NCBI GenBank assembly: GCA_020205615.1
Contig: CM035160.1
Coordinates: 11,011,821 to 11,075,820 of the forward strand
DNA: 64,000 bases
Direction: 5' to 3'
From: Panax quinquefolius
Lineage: Eukaryota > Streptophyta > Magnoliopsida > Apiales > Araliaceae
Part shown: piece by piece, positions 35,564-47,734 of the stretch
Layout: every line of letters starts with the position of its first letter
How positions within the stretch are numbered: the first letter of the stretch is position 1
Translations under genes and position numbers: made by a program
The notes under the pieces: generated by a model
Database searches by the model: none
The model's input: the letters and a program-made list of their open reading frames with translations, nothing else
What the model was told of the DNA's origin: nothing

Positions 35564-36688
35564 CTCTTTCTGAATATTGTTGATTACATAGTTGTTTTGA
35601 GAACTCTTTGCTAGCTCACTGATTCTGATTAAGGTACACAAATATTACTTCACCACATATATACTTTCTCATACATATATCTAGAGTAACACTGATCATC
35701 TCAAGTAGTAGTGCCCTTATTATGATTAAAGAAAGTGGTGTTGTTAATTATAATGCTCGTTAAAGCTTCTGCAGAGCTAAGCTGGGGTGTGATTGTTTGC
35801 AGTCTAATTAATTTTTGTTCTACTTGATGGTGGTTGATACTTGCTAGGTGGCATAAAGCACAACAGAGCACTCTACAAGCATGAAGCATTCTGGGTTTGA
35901 TGGATATGTCAAGTAGGTTTACGGTCCTATTTATCCTGCATTCCCCCATATTTTATTCTTGTATCCTGATTCTCACCTTCAGTTGTTCAGATCTGCATGT
36001 TTAAAAATAAACTAAAAATTAAAAATCAGCAAAAAATCAAGGTTGAAGATGAGTCTGCTAAATTAGAATATAGCGCCAAGCTTGGCTTCTAATAGAGAAT
36101 CTTTAGAGTATTTTTCCTTCCTACTTTATATTGTTTCGTATTTTCAAGGCAATGATTTCTCGTGTTACCTGGGAAAAAGAGATGGTTCTCTTGCATTTTT
36201 GTATTGGTTTTCCTGTAAGGAGCTAACACAAAGTGAAATGAGTGGTAATAGTTACTCCCTCCCTCCCATTTTTTTAATTAATCTATTTGTAAAATTCTAA
36301 AATTCAAAATTGATATGAATATATATAATTTTTTATTTTATTTTTGCTAAATTGAATATATATGGTTTTGATTAATGCAACCGCCAATATCGCAAACTAA
36401 TTAAAAAATATCAGTAATTACAAAAAAAAAATTCAAAAATTAAAATAAATTCCTTTTGAAACAAAGACGATAACAGAGGAATATGTATAATAGTAATTCA
36501 ACTGAAATTAGGGTCTTAAAACAAACAAAATTCATGTAAATGTCGGTTAAGTTGAGCTGTGTAGCTATATAGTGCTGAGGACAAACCTCCCCAAAACAAT
36601 TACTTTGGTTCATATATAAATGCAATCTAGTTTATAGGTGAAAAGCTGCATCAGATTCAGGCGTATATACAACAATCACTGTAGCCTG
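35564..36688. other. Intergenic stretch between two convergent genes
   Basis: This holds the probable 3' UTRs of the E1 copy (plus strand) and of the LRR gene (minus strand), which face each other. A single CTCCCTCCCTCCCATTTT stretch near 36255 resembles one end of a MITE, but no partner end is visible. No gene is seen. Confidence 0.5.
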
Positions 36689-39600
36689 TCAGCTTGTATC
36701 AGCACCTTCATCAAATACACCAGCGTCCCCAGCAACTCTGAATTCCAGTTGCTTCTGATGTTTCAGATGGCGACGCTCATCGAAGTTTCCCCAACCGTCA
36801 AACTGCAAAAGGATATTATAATTATAAATTCAAAAATGTTAGGATTGTCATTGACTGAGATTATAGGTAGAAACCTCGCGGAGAAGATCCATTGTTATTT
36901 CTGTGCCATGGAGCTCCAGGGTCGAGAGCTGGGTGCACATTTTCAGCAGCGTAGCTGGGAGAGACTTCAACCCATTGTTATCAAGATACAAAGCCTGGAA
37001 GTAAATATAGGTTTGGTCAACGTTTCAATTTAGAGATGATCACCAACAACGTCCCTACATGATGACTGAAAGATGGAATTTACGTTTGAACATTAATTAA
37101 TATAACCGTGTTATAAGCTTTTGTTTCTGGCATATTTCTATTTTTGAAAAGTTGGCTCTGGTATACAGTATACTATATGAGATTCATATGATACAGTGTT
37201 GTTTAAAAGTTAACATTCAATTTAACATGATGCTTGTGTCAATCCAATGTTTTGGTTTTGAGGATGAGTTTTACAAATGTGATTCTCGCATTAGATTTTC
37301 TTCAACTAGGTTTACCCAAGACTGAACAAAATGACATACATAAAACCCAGAATCAAAAGGAGAATATAGTCCCCTTTATTCTTTTTAATAATAAAAACAA
37401 GTGTTCGACATCTTTGCCATCTAAATTTTTTTTTTTAAAGTGTGTGAAATCATAAACTAAAAAATTTAAGCAAGATTTAAATCTGCCTGCCGTGCTGGGC
37501 AGTCGTCCCATTGAAAGGCCGTCTTGGATGCCATGATTAAGGAAAGGAAAAAGAAAAAGGAAGAGAAACACTAAAAAAGAGTAAGATATATGGACCTTCA
37601 GATTCCGTAAATTGCCAAATGATTCTGGCAACTCTACCAGCAAATTTGATGAAATATCAACCTGCATCACATCAAAAACCAAGTGAAAAGCCAACTTAAA
37701 AACACATATGCACACAGAGAGGGTACCCTACCTCAACAAGGGAAATGCAGCTACCTATACACGACGAAATGGTGCTAATCCTACACAGAGCAAGATGCCA
37801 GTTAGAATATCAGAACAAATTTCATGAGACATCATGCTCAAGTGAAATGGTAAGAATCTTTAAGCAAACAACATTATAATATAATTTTGTCATCGTGCAC
37901 TGCAATCAACAAACAAGTAATTGCAAAATCTATCATTCATAACACCGAATAAAAATGCAAACTGTTCCATTGATTGTAAAAAGTAAAAGAAAAATTAAAA
38001 CAAAAAGGGAGTCCAACGAATATAGTTCCTTAGTCATCTATGGCAATTGACTGAAAAAGATGCTCAGGAGAATGAAACAGAATAAGGTCTAATTAATCTG
38101 AACTCATATTACCTATTATTGTTGGCTTTTAAAACCTGAAGCTTAGTAAGAAGTCCTATTTCATTAGGGAGACAAGTCAACTTGTTGCTCGCAAGATGAA
38201 GTTGACTTAGGCATGTTAAAGCACCCAATGCAGAAGGCAAACTTGTCAAACTGCACAGATCGTAAGAGAAAATAGTTAGTACAACATAACAAAATGTGCT
38301 ACAGATTTCATAAATTGAATCTGCCACTGTTCACATACATACACTTCACTCATGACTTTTCTCTAACTAATAGACTCCAACATATACTCGGATCTTCGAG
38401 AGTTTGTCTAACTGCTCTGATCACCTCTGAGTTCCTCTGAAAAAAGAGGGAAAAAGGAGAAGCAACCTATTTTCCTAATGACTGTATCAAATGAATCTTT
38501 TCAAGGAGTTTTCTATAGTAAGAATTGCAACTCAGCATCGACGTGACGATCCAGGCAAATCCAAGGGGACCAAGGGCATGCCCGACCTTAGCTACTGTAC
38601 CTTGCCTAATTCAGAGAGTGTCCTCCCTGATTTGAGAATAGGGTCATTTCTGTATGGGTTCTAAGCAAAAGAAATGAGCGGAAGTGGTAGTAAATCGTGA
38701 CTAACTTTTACTATATCAGCATGGCTATTTGCTAGCATATTACTCTGAGTCTTTGACACTCTTACACATAAATATTCTCTGACAATCAGAAACCTTACTT
38801 TCGGTCTTGCATTAGATAACGATAAAACAAGGGGAAGAATGGGAAAACCATCCTTCTGCAGGAAGGACACAGGTTCTATTTTTTAGGCCATGTGAGACGG
38901 ACTGTAAAATCTCTATTTCTGACAGTGTTATTATCATCTAAGCTTTACCATATACAAGTGGTAAACCAAATCTTAACATAATATATAAAATATTGTTTCC
39001 AGAATTGCATATCGTTAACAAAAGTGACAGATTCTGTACAAGTTATTGAGTTCTTGGTTATGTGCTCACTCCTCAAATTTCCAGCTATTTCTTTCCAATC
39101 GTCTACTGTGACCTTTTGAGTCCCCAAGTACGGTTGTGCATTTGGGGTGTGCGCGTGGGAGAGAGAGAGAGAGTACACAGTGCAAAAACATTATGATCAT
39201 GTTATGTAGTCTTTTAAGAACATATGGAAAGGACTCATCAAAGTAGCATGAGGGGAAGGGCAGGCTTACTGATTTTGGCTCAAAGACATAAAAGTTAGAG
39301 ACCTCAATGATGATAGTCCTTCCCAGTTGATGGATTCGTCTGATATGTTGTTGGAATTCAGGAACAGTTTCTGCCACAATCCAAATGAAGAGGAAAAACA
39401 AACTTTTATAGAAGATAATTTACTTGAGCAGCTCAAGTGGATAACTATAATGAAAATGAAGAGCTCTGTCTACCTGCACGGAAGTCAGACAACTAATACT
39501 AGCTGGAACGTCTTCTATGAAGTTGTGGCTGAGATCAAGTACTCTTGCAGAAGGTCCACAAGTCCAGACTTCATTAGGTATGGCCTTTCAAGTTCCATCA

Positions 39601-40871
39601 ACAATGTAATAATTAGTTTTCGAACACATACCGTTATAGGTGGAAGTATAATCCTTAGTGTAGTTTCCTTCATTTCTATTAATTTTTTTCATCCTGATAA
39701 GCCTCTTTAGAATAATCTTTCTAGTAAATGGACATCTGCGACTCCATTAAGTAAATAATTTGGCCAGAGAAAAAATGTATTATCAGTGAGTACTTGCAAG
39801 TTTCTTTCTTTCTTTATTTATTTTTCAATATAAGCTTCTTATTTGTGATAAAAAAGTTCTCTTCATAATCCGGGCAATATAGTAGTTAATTTTAGCATAA
39901 TAAGTTAATAAAAGACACAGGTCAACAATGTTTCAAAACAGAATGATTGCACAATCCACAATTTAAAGAAAAGAATTATTGAACATAAGCGCAAACCTAA
40001 AATGAATAACTTAAAAGTTGACCTTAATAAAGAAACTGCCCCATAAATGACCAAAACTATTCTTTCTTTGGAAGTGCAACTATATATTCACATGCACAAA
40101 CCCCTCCCCAAAACACAAACTAAAATGAATCAAATCAAAGTTCATATAAGTAATACACAGTTACACACACTACATCACAATACAATTTTCTGATTTTTGT
40201 TATACCTTGAGGTCTGATTCAGACAATGCTAAAACCCCAGTAGCCTTCCACCGCTCGAGTCGAGTCTTTTGAACGGACATATCTTTTTGCTCAATATTTC
40301 TTCTATTACTTTCAGCCATTCTCCTGGGCAATGCTGGAGCTTCCTTTTTAATTGGACCATCCTATTTATAAGTATCCCAGCAATTAAACAAGATTCATGG
40401 GTTATGAAAATAGAAATGGTTAAAAACAAATTCAATACCCAATATCAGATATGAAATTTAAGTGTAAAACATGATTTTTTTTATATAATAATCAGAAGGA
40501 AATGTTTAAAAAATACCCCTTGGTGTAGCCCCTGAGAAGCCATGAGCATAATCTTGGACCCATTTGTGATTTCTGAAGATCTCAATTTCATTTCATCCAC
40601 CAGAAGTTTTCCTAAAAATCATCAAAATTAGTTTTTTCACTCCATTATATATGTATATATATAGAGGGGGTTAAAAATTACCGCGGGAGATGAGTTTCTG
40701 ACCGCGAGGAAGGACATTGGTGAGGGGTTGAAGGAGAGATTTGAGGTCTTTAATGGTGGAATCTACTGAGAGATTGATGGGTATAGATCTTCCGCTAAAC
40801 TTGACCGTTATCTTAATCAAATTCTGGGTTTCTTTATCTTCAATTTCATCAGTCGCTTCGCCTTTATCCAT
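36689..40871 (-). CDS. Ubiquitin-like domain and leucine-rich-repeat protein (At2g30105-like)
   Basis: Ten exons: 40871-40682, 40611-40517, 40361-40206, 39584-39474, 39370-39270, 38250-38113, 37780-37732, 37661-37596, 36994-36875, 36802-36689. They sum to 1140 nt, 379 residues, all in phase with GT-AG sites. Residues about 17-92 form a ubiquitin-like domain (ITVKFSGRSIPINLSVDSTI to NGSKIMLMAS). A linker with TRLERWKATGVLALS follows. Then come about six plant-type LRRs (residues about 148-340), such as ARVLDLSHNFIEDVPASIS and KLTCLPNEIGLLTKLQVLK, and a tail with FDERRHLKHQKQLEFR. The domain order matches the Arabidopsis protein named LRR repeats and ubiquitin-like domain-containing protein. 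Its role is poorly known; the ubiquitin-like part suggests binding to proteasome or ubiquitin receptors (inference). No signal peptide or membrane segment, so probably cytosolic or nuclear. Confidence 0.92.
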
Positions 40872-40963
40872 TTTCCCTCTTCTGGGTTTCTTATTCCCTG
40901 AACCTCCTGAAGGAGAGTTCTCAGAAAAGACTTTCCCAGCAAACTCTATACGATTACAAATTT

Positions 40964-41709
40964 AGGGACATTTTTTTTCTGACATTCTAGCGATATTAGT
41001 GTTTTTTTATTTTTTTTTAGTACATTTTAAAAAATATATATTCCGTATTATTTATTCTAACTAAAATTTTTATAAAAAATATTTTCTCCGTCCTATAGTT
41101 ATAGGCTAATTTCTTTTGACACATAGTTTAAGAAAATTAATTAAGTAATAATTTTTAACATAAATTTTTTACATATACCCCTTAATATAGAATTAATAAA
41201 TAAGTTTATTACTTATAATTTATCACACCGGAACTCTCAACTTCATTGATTGACGTGTATTGACCATTAAAATCTATAACCATATAAATTTAACCAAAGA
41301 GAATACAACAACATTAAATGTGGTGATAAAAATAATGATATTGAATGTTGTTTTCTTCAAAAAAGAGTAATGGTTGAATATTTATTATAAGAGGCATAAA
41401 AGTAAAACAATGAATCAACTAAATTTTATAAATAGTAAGAACTTTATATATTGGGACATCTCAAAAATGGAAATCGATATAACTATGGGACGGAGGAGTA
41501 GTGTTTTAGATGTAATTTGATACATCAAGAAATGTAATCAGACAGATCATAAACCTGCAACTTTCAGATGATCCAAATTACACTAAAATACAGTTTTTTA
41601 TAAAAATTTCAGTTGAAATAAATATTATAGTACATTTTTTGAGAAGCACTACAAAAAAAAAACAAAAAAAATAATATCGCTAGAATTTCAGCAAAAAAAT
41701 ATCCCCTAA
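40964..41709. mobile_element. Foldback MITE upstream of the LRR gene
   Basis: The left arm (about 40964-41080, with CATTCTAGCGATATTA) and the right arm (about 41578-41709, with TAATATCGCTAGAATT) are inverted copies of each other over about 110 bp with T-rich tracts. A shorter MITE lies inside. The left edge is only about 90 bp from the LRR start codon (40871), so it probably borders or replaces part of the promoter. ACAAATTTA occurs near both outer sides and could be a 9-bp target duplication, but the right copy lies about 15 bp outside the arm, so this is uncertain. Confidence 0.65.
41083..41498. mobile_element. MITE with CTCCGTCC ends, nested in the foldback element
   Basis: The left end TCTCCGTCCTATAGTTATA and the right end ATAACTATGGGACGGAGGAG are inverted copies. 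The CTCCGTCCC wording is typical of Stowaway-type (Tc1/mariner-related) MITEs. It contains no coding frame and depended on a transposase made elsewhere. Confidence 0.7.
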
Positions 41710-42142
41710 AAGAACTCTTACAAATTTACAATATTCTCTCAAAATGTTATTTATTATTATAATGACCCCCTGAATTACGTACAATTACATGAACTTCCCC
41801 TAAATTTACAACATTTTTCTTGTTGCTCACAAGTCTTGAACAAATAATACTCTCTTCTACGTCTCCAAAAAGATCAACAAAATACTATTTACACACATGT
41901 TAAAAATAATAATAAAAAAGATCAAAATTTATTCTTAGTTGCCCACAAGATTATATATAATAATGAATACTTCTATTTTTATATTTCGATAGATTTCACT
42001 AAATGACTTAATTACTCTTCACTTTATATATTTTGTCTCATTTTTAGAGATAAAGGTTGTACCTTAATCATTTTTTTGGGAACGGATGAAGTAATGATTA
42101 GCAATACTATACTTGCATGTAATTTCATGCATATATATAATA

Positions 42143-42428
42143 ATTCATCCGTCCCATAATAAAAATTTTAGTTAATTTTTGTACATATTAACAAAAAGAG
42201 GATAAAATAATAAAATTATTAATATTTAAATTTTCATTTAATTACATAATTTTTTATATAATTAGTGATACTTTATAAATATACATATAGAGAATATAAA
42301 TATAAAAATTAATACTAAGAGTATTATAGGAAAATTATTATAAAAAATAAATTATTTAAAATAAGTAGACATTTAACTTGAGACTATTAAAAATAATAAT
42401 CAATATTTTAATTTTAGGACAGAAGGAG
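42143..42428. mobile_element. Stowaway-like MITE, decayed copy
   Basis: About 286 bp with ends TTCATCCGTCCCATAATAA and AATTTTAGGACAGAAGGAG, and TA on both sides. The interior matches the copy at 50362-50646 almost throughout, including AGTAGACATTTAACTTG. Both ends have several changes from CTCCCTCCGTCCC, so it is older than that copy. Confidence 0.8.
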
Positions 42429-43240
42429 TAATATTTGTATTATTTCTTGTCAAATGTTTAACTAATATTGTAGTTTTTCGTTCTTTTTTGTTTGAAGTAG
42501 TGAGGGTTTATTATTAATGGGATCCAGGATTAGCGTAAAGTTATTTTTTTTGATAAATTAATAAAATATAACAAAATATTAAAACATATATACCTAAAAT
42601 ATTTTTTTGATCAATTAACCAACTTATTCCAAAATAAACTTCATTAAACCACTTCCTACCTAAGCGCTGCAATTAAGAGTAGAATAAAGAATATTCGGAG
42701 GGGTTAATAGTTTGGTGACGATTAAGCATGTGATATTTGGTTGGAGGACAGACAGATAGACAAATGCATCAAACTTTTCAGACTCCACTACAAATTTTCA
42801 GCTTTAACAATGACGCATGCACTCCTATAAAAGCACCTTCTCTACTTTTCAGTAAAGCATTATGTTCACGTGTGTTGTTAATATTTTCAGGTGGTTTTTT
42901 CACAAGTGTATCAAATGATGTGTAATTATAATATTAATAAAATGAATATTATTACTTCCGTCCTACAATAAATACTTTTTTAGATTTAATAGTTTTTTTC
43001 AAAATAAATGATGTGTTAGAACTCCAATACAATTTTTTTACTTATTTTTTCATATATGCTTATGCATTTAATATATTTATCAAATCTTACCATCACTATT
43101 TCAATTAAATTACACTAATTATTCTTTTTCAAAAAATTTATATTATATCTTTTTCTTTTATAAATTAATGTGTGATTTTAATAAAATGTTTATGATGTTT
43201 TGGATAGTATATAATTAATTATATCATAAATTATCATTAA

Positions 43241-43353
43241 AATATTTAATATCATATCATTTAATACTCATTTTAAAAAAAAATATACCCCTAACAAAAT
43301 ATTTAATATCATGTCATTTAATACTCATTTTAAAAAAAAAATATACCCCTAAC
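43241..43353. repeat. 57-bp tandem duplication
   Basis: Two copies of AATATTTAATATCAT followed by an A-run and ATATACCCCTAAC, differing by one substitution and one A in the run. It is a recent local duplication with no visible function. Confidence 0.85.
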
Positions 43354-43720
43354 ATTAATCATTATCCCTCCCAACATCTTAATAATCACTGACTTGATAT
43401 AGAGGACAAAAAGACAAAACTACCCCACCCAACTAACTTAACCAACCATCACCCTTTTAGCCAATCCCCCTCCTTACTCTTCCTTCTCCCAAACATTTCA
43501 TTTCCTCTCTCTCTAGTCCCAAGTCCCAACCGCGGAAAAAGGAAAGAAAAAACAGAAAAAGAATTGAAAGGAAAAGAAAACAAAAGCTGACCCATCTATC
43601 CTTTCTCTCTCCTCTGTACCTAAACTCTGCAAATTTCCATTGAAAAAACCAAAAAAAAAACAAACCCAAATTCCCCTCTCTGATTCCGCCATTGAAGCTC
43701 AATAACATCTAGCTAGCCTC

Positions 43721-44524
43721 ATGTGGCGATCCCGAAGTAAATCTAGCGCTCGGATTCAAAGAACTTTCTCCAAAAATTTATCTTTCAAAGACATCGAATC
43801 CCTCTGTTCCGACGAGAATAAGAACAACAACTCCGACCCAATCCCATCTCCAAACCCGAATCCGATTCCCTCATCCTTCAAATCCAACCACAACAAACCC
43901 TCCGTCTTCCACCGTGTCCTTCGCGCCAACACCGTCCTCCGCGCACTCGGAGCTCCTCCTCCATCGTCAGTTCCGGCTCCTCCACCGGAACACGAGCCGA
44001 CACCCTCATTACCGCCGCACAATGCGGAAGCCGAGCAACCTGAGCCGTCGATCTCAATCCCGGGAGCCGAGAAACGAATAGTTGTATACCTGACGAGCCT
44101 CCGCGTGGTCCGCTCGACTTTCGAGGACTGCCGGACCGTCCAATCGATCCTACGCGGATTCCGCGTGACGGTGGACGAGCGAGATTTGTCAATGGACTCG
44201 GCCTTGATGGAGGAGCTGCAAAGGATTCTCAAGATTCACGAAAAGAGAAAACTAGCCCTGCCTAGGGTTTTCATCGGCGGCAGGTACATTGGCGGCGCGG
44301 AGGAGGTCAGGCAGCTGAACGAGGCCGGCGAGCTGAAGAAGATCGTGGAAGGAATGCCGGCGGCGGAGGGCGGGGTTTGCGAGGGATGTGGCGGGTACAG
44401 ATTTATCCTCTGCGACGTGTGTAGCGGAAGCCACAAGTGCTATACGGAGAAAAGCAGTGGATTTAGGAGCTGCACGGCGTGTAATGAGAATGGTTTGATC
44501 AGGTGCCCTTGTTGTTCAATTTGA
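43721..44524 (+). CDS. Glutaredoxin-like protein with four CxxC motifs
   Basis: Single exon, 267 residues. The start MWRSRSKSSARIQRTFSKNL follows a CT-rich leader. Residues 30-118 are low-complexity and rich in Pro and Ser. Residues about 119-212 are a glutaredoxin fold (RIVVYLTSLRVVRSTFEDC; LPRVFIGGRYIGGAEEV). The usual CPYC/CGFS redox site is absent; the strand ends TSLRVVRSTFEDC with one late Cys (137). Residues 220-265 carry four Cys pairs (C220/C223, C231/C234, C251/C254, C262/C265), a likely zinc site. This plant-specific family (At5g39865 type) is related to the C-terminal part of BUNDLE SHEATH DEFECTIVE/DnaJ-type zinc modules by pattern only. Without the redox Cys pair, oxidoreductase activity is doubtful; a structural or protein-binding role is more likely. 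The frame is intact. Confidence 0.93.
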   Translation: MWRSRSKSSARIQRTFSKNLSFKDIESLCSDENKNNNSDPIPSPNPNPIPSSFKSNHNKPSVFHRVLRANTVLRALGAPPPSSVPAPPPEHEPTPSLPPHNAEAEQPEPSISIPGAEKRIVVYLTSLRVVRSTFEDCRTVQSILRGFRVTVDERDLSMDSALMEELQRILKIHEKRKLALPRVFIGGRYIGGAEEVRQLNEAGELKKIVEGMPAAEGGVCEGCGGYRFILCDVCSGSHKCYTEKSSGFRSCTACNENGLIRCPCCSI

Positions 44525-45645
44525 ACTGTCTGATTTGATGAATTTGACTACTTTAATTAATCATAAGAATCAATTCTTATAGTAGAGTATAAGATTAGGA
44601 GGAGAGATTGAGAAAGAAATGTCAATATGATGAAATACAATTATTATTATGTAGTAGTAGTAGTAGTATGTATAATTTGTAAAGCAGTGACAATTTTTGG
44701 TCGGAGCTCCCACAAATCCAATATATTAAAACCTTCTTCTTCTTCTTCTTGATATAATTTGGTAATTATTTTTGGGTAGATATTGATTTAATTATTAATT
44801 TAGATGGAATGGGTATCTTAATTTTTTTTGAACATGAGAAATATATATATTCCCGGCTCCTCTTATAATTCGTCCATTTACGACTCCTCCGCCGGCCGTA
44901 TCAAACAAATAATACATATATTATGGTTTATACCATTCCTTTCTTCACACATTTAAATTAAGGAATTAAGAAAAAAAATCCCTATTTTAGTTCAGTGAGC
45001 TTCTTCTTCTCCTTGTAGCTTAATATTTATTTCTCCCCATTATGTTAGTACGAATTTAGAAATTTTATTGGAAATTTTGTAATAAAACAGGTTAATAATG
45101 GTAGAAGGGTGGTCCTACCGTCCTATGTGCAAAAGTCAAAGTTTGAAAGCGGTGCTACCTTGTTTCCTAGACTTTTATAAGAGAACTCGGAAACACATAT
45201 CTTCTCTCAATTTTTGGTATATATATTATATACTTATAAAAAAGGAAACACATTTTATAATAATAATATTAAGAAAAGAAATTATTGAAAAAGAAATCTT
45301 ATTAATGAGTGATAGATTTCTTCTTCTTTAATTCCCTATCCGCCTGAAAAAACAAAAGGTGGTATATATATAATGATTAATGGGGTGTGAAATTATTATG
45401 GTTTATTCTAATAAGACAAGAATGATGATCGGAGGTAGGACTTTTTTTTGATGGATCATTTTCCATGTCCAACTGCCAACTTACCATATGCATAAGCCAT
45501 AATGCATGCATGATCTACTTAATTCTTGTTCAACATTTATTTACACTTGCAAGGCTACTAGTAAAATTAATGCATCTACTACTACTACTAGTTGCTAAAT
45601 GCTAATGTACGTACGTTGTTGCTTGAGGAGAGGTAAGGTGAGGAT

Positions 45646-45679
<34 letters not shown>

Positions 45680-47734
45680 CGTAGCCAGCACTTGAATTGT
45701 AGCTATCGAGACACTTATCAATAATCGTGATTCGTGGCTATTGAGACAATTATGAAGAAGCTAATGAATGACCACTTGAACTAAACCATTAGAATAGTGA
45801 GTATTATGTAAAAAATCAAAAGAGAACCTATATAAGCTTAAGCTAAGCTAAGCTTTACTCATCGATAACGAATCGGGTTGGATCAAAGTCAACCGGTGTT
45901 TAGATCACTGTTTTCATAGGCCCAAAAAATTGAATCCCACATTTAGAAAATCATTTCACCAAACCAAGTAAACTACAACATTTTACAACTCTACAAGAAA
46001 GGATTAAGCTAGCTTTAGTGCTTATATAGTTTCTCCACGAATTAATTATTCATATATATGAATTAATATTTCTTATTTAGGCCCGGATGATCCATGTGGA
46101 GGACATAGGAAGAACCTGTTTGGGCGGTTAGAAAATTTTAAGAAAACAAAGATTTCTATTTATATTTGATTTCTAACTTATAACAAAAGTATCATATATA
46201 TAATCCGACTTTCAGATTCAGTTCAATCCTGACTAATGAGGAATCCTATTTCCGGGCATGTAGAGAAGATGTGATCACTTATATTTCAACTCGCAAATGA
46301 TTTTGTCGGGTCGGACTCATGGCTATATTAATATTTATATACATATAAGACTTATCTTTTCTAAAGAGTCATTCCATTACACAGCATAACCACCTCTGCC
46401 TTTTTCATTTTTACCTTGAAGACAGGAAGTTTAAAGATAATTATGCCATATTTCCGCTACTCACTGCAGTTGAATTTTATATTAACTTCATGGAACTTGT
46501 AAATTTATTTACCACAGAAGTTGGTAGATAAGATAGTTAGACACGTTCATTTCTCAACTACTATTTATATAAATAAATAAATAAATAAACTACCGATCGA
46601 TAGCTGCCAACTTACATATGACAAGCTGCTTATGTTATTCTCTGCTGATATCAAATAGAAATCAAAAGATTTGCAGTTATCCGAAATGGCTAACATGAAT
46701 GGTCAGTAATTAATATAATTTTTTATACCACAAACTTGAATTGGATATATTCGAATATTTTCTAGCCGAATGTTGATACTAAATGAGTTTCTTCTGCATT
46801 CTTTGAAAACTCAACTACAAAACAAAATAAAACAATTCAATATTATTGTTCCCCATTCTCCAGCGAGTATTAACTAATTCTTGGCCAATCATGCTCACAC
46901 TGTTAGGATATAGCCCCAAAGGTCCATTTTTTGTTGGCCCAGGCCCAAGAACCATTAAGCTTAGAGGATCCGAAAAATAACACCTAAAGTAATACAAAAT
47001 GTGTGACACTATAAAAACGGAGATTATAAATAGAGATCAAGAGAGGATAAACGACTTGAAAACTAAACTCGAATTAATTACTTATCTCTGTGTCGTATTC
47101 AGCTTTTGTTCAGGTCTGAATGAACAGGGAGGGACCCGCGATCACACACAAGACACAATACTCGATTTCCAAATCTCCTGCATCCATTCTACACCAATTC
47201 TTTCATGTAATCATATTGGAATTGTAGGATTATCCATAAATTATTAATCTAATAATTCGTTATGCGTACGGAAGTTTGAAAATAACATATATCCCCAAGG
47301 TTGGTCGTCATAATGTGTATTGATGGTGATATTGATGTAAAAGATGAGAGAAAAAACTATATTTTTCGTGCTGAACAAAGAAATTTTGGGGTAACCATTT
47401 TACATGCCTATCTTAATGTTTTATATTTATGCTTGTGATTCTTACTGTTTGATGCATTTGTCTAGATATGATCTTTAATTATTTGTCACAATGCTAAAGC
47501 AACAACACATCCATTCTTGAGAAGTTTCCAATGTGAACACAACACTTGAGGAGGAAAGTTAGATAATTGAAAATACTGAATGAGACAAAGATCTGCAAGA
47601 ATCCAAATCATTGGGATCTTTTCTCAATAGAAATTCCTCTACATCATCAAAATTATATATATATATTTCACAATCCATTCATTTTATTACAGGGAAAAAA
47701 TATATTTAGTCTTTTCTTCAATCTTTCCTAAAAA
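44525..47734. other. Intergenic stretch, glutaredoxin-like to GRAS gene
   Basis: The start holds the 3' UTR of the glutaredoxin-like gene, with a short TAG run (about 44654) and a CTT run (about 44730). A TA microsatellite lies at 45649-45677. The stretch 46900-47250 has TGTTAGGATATAG, a TATA-like ATTATAAATAGAG and AGGCCCAAG, which could be a decayed LTR, but no matching end is found. Short open frames (45098-45331, 46999-47247) have no recognisable domain. No gene is supported. Confidence 0.5.
45649..45677. repeat. TA microsatellite
   Basis: An uninterrupted TA run of about 29 bp. Confidence 0.95.

Larger units (their letters stand above)
41710..43720. other. Intergenic stretch with MITE remnants
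   Basis: AT-rich sequence without a gene. It holds a MITE (42143-42428), a single MITE-like end at about 42954 (ACTTCCGTCCTACAATAAA) without a visible partner, and a 57-bp tandem duplication (43241-43297 and 43298-43353). The last 200 bp are CT-rich and probably form the leader of the next gene. Confidence 0.55.

Noticed and set aside
43756..44232. 158-codon frame antisense to the glutaredoxin-like gene
   Set aside because: It is a shadow of the GC-rich coding strand; the plus-strand frame has clear family motifs.
45098..45331. 77-codon frame after the glutaredoxin-like gene
   Set aside because: No domain, AT-rich lysine and isoleucine runs, no promoter or relatives in the window.
46900..47250. 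Possible solo LTR of a Copia element upstream of the GRAS gene
   Set aside because: TGTTAGGATATAG and a TATA-like box are suggestive, but no matching end or target duplication is found.
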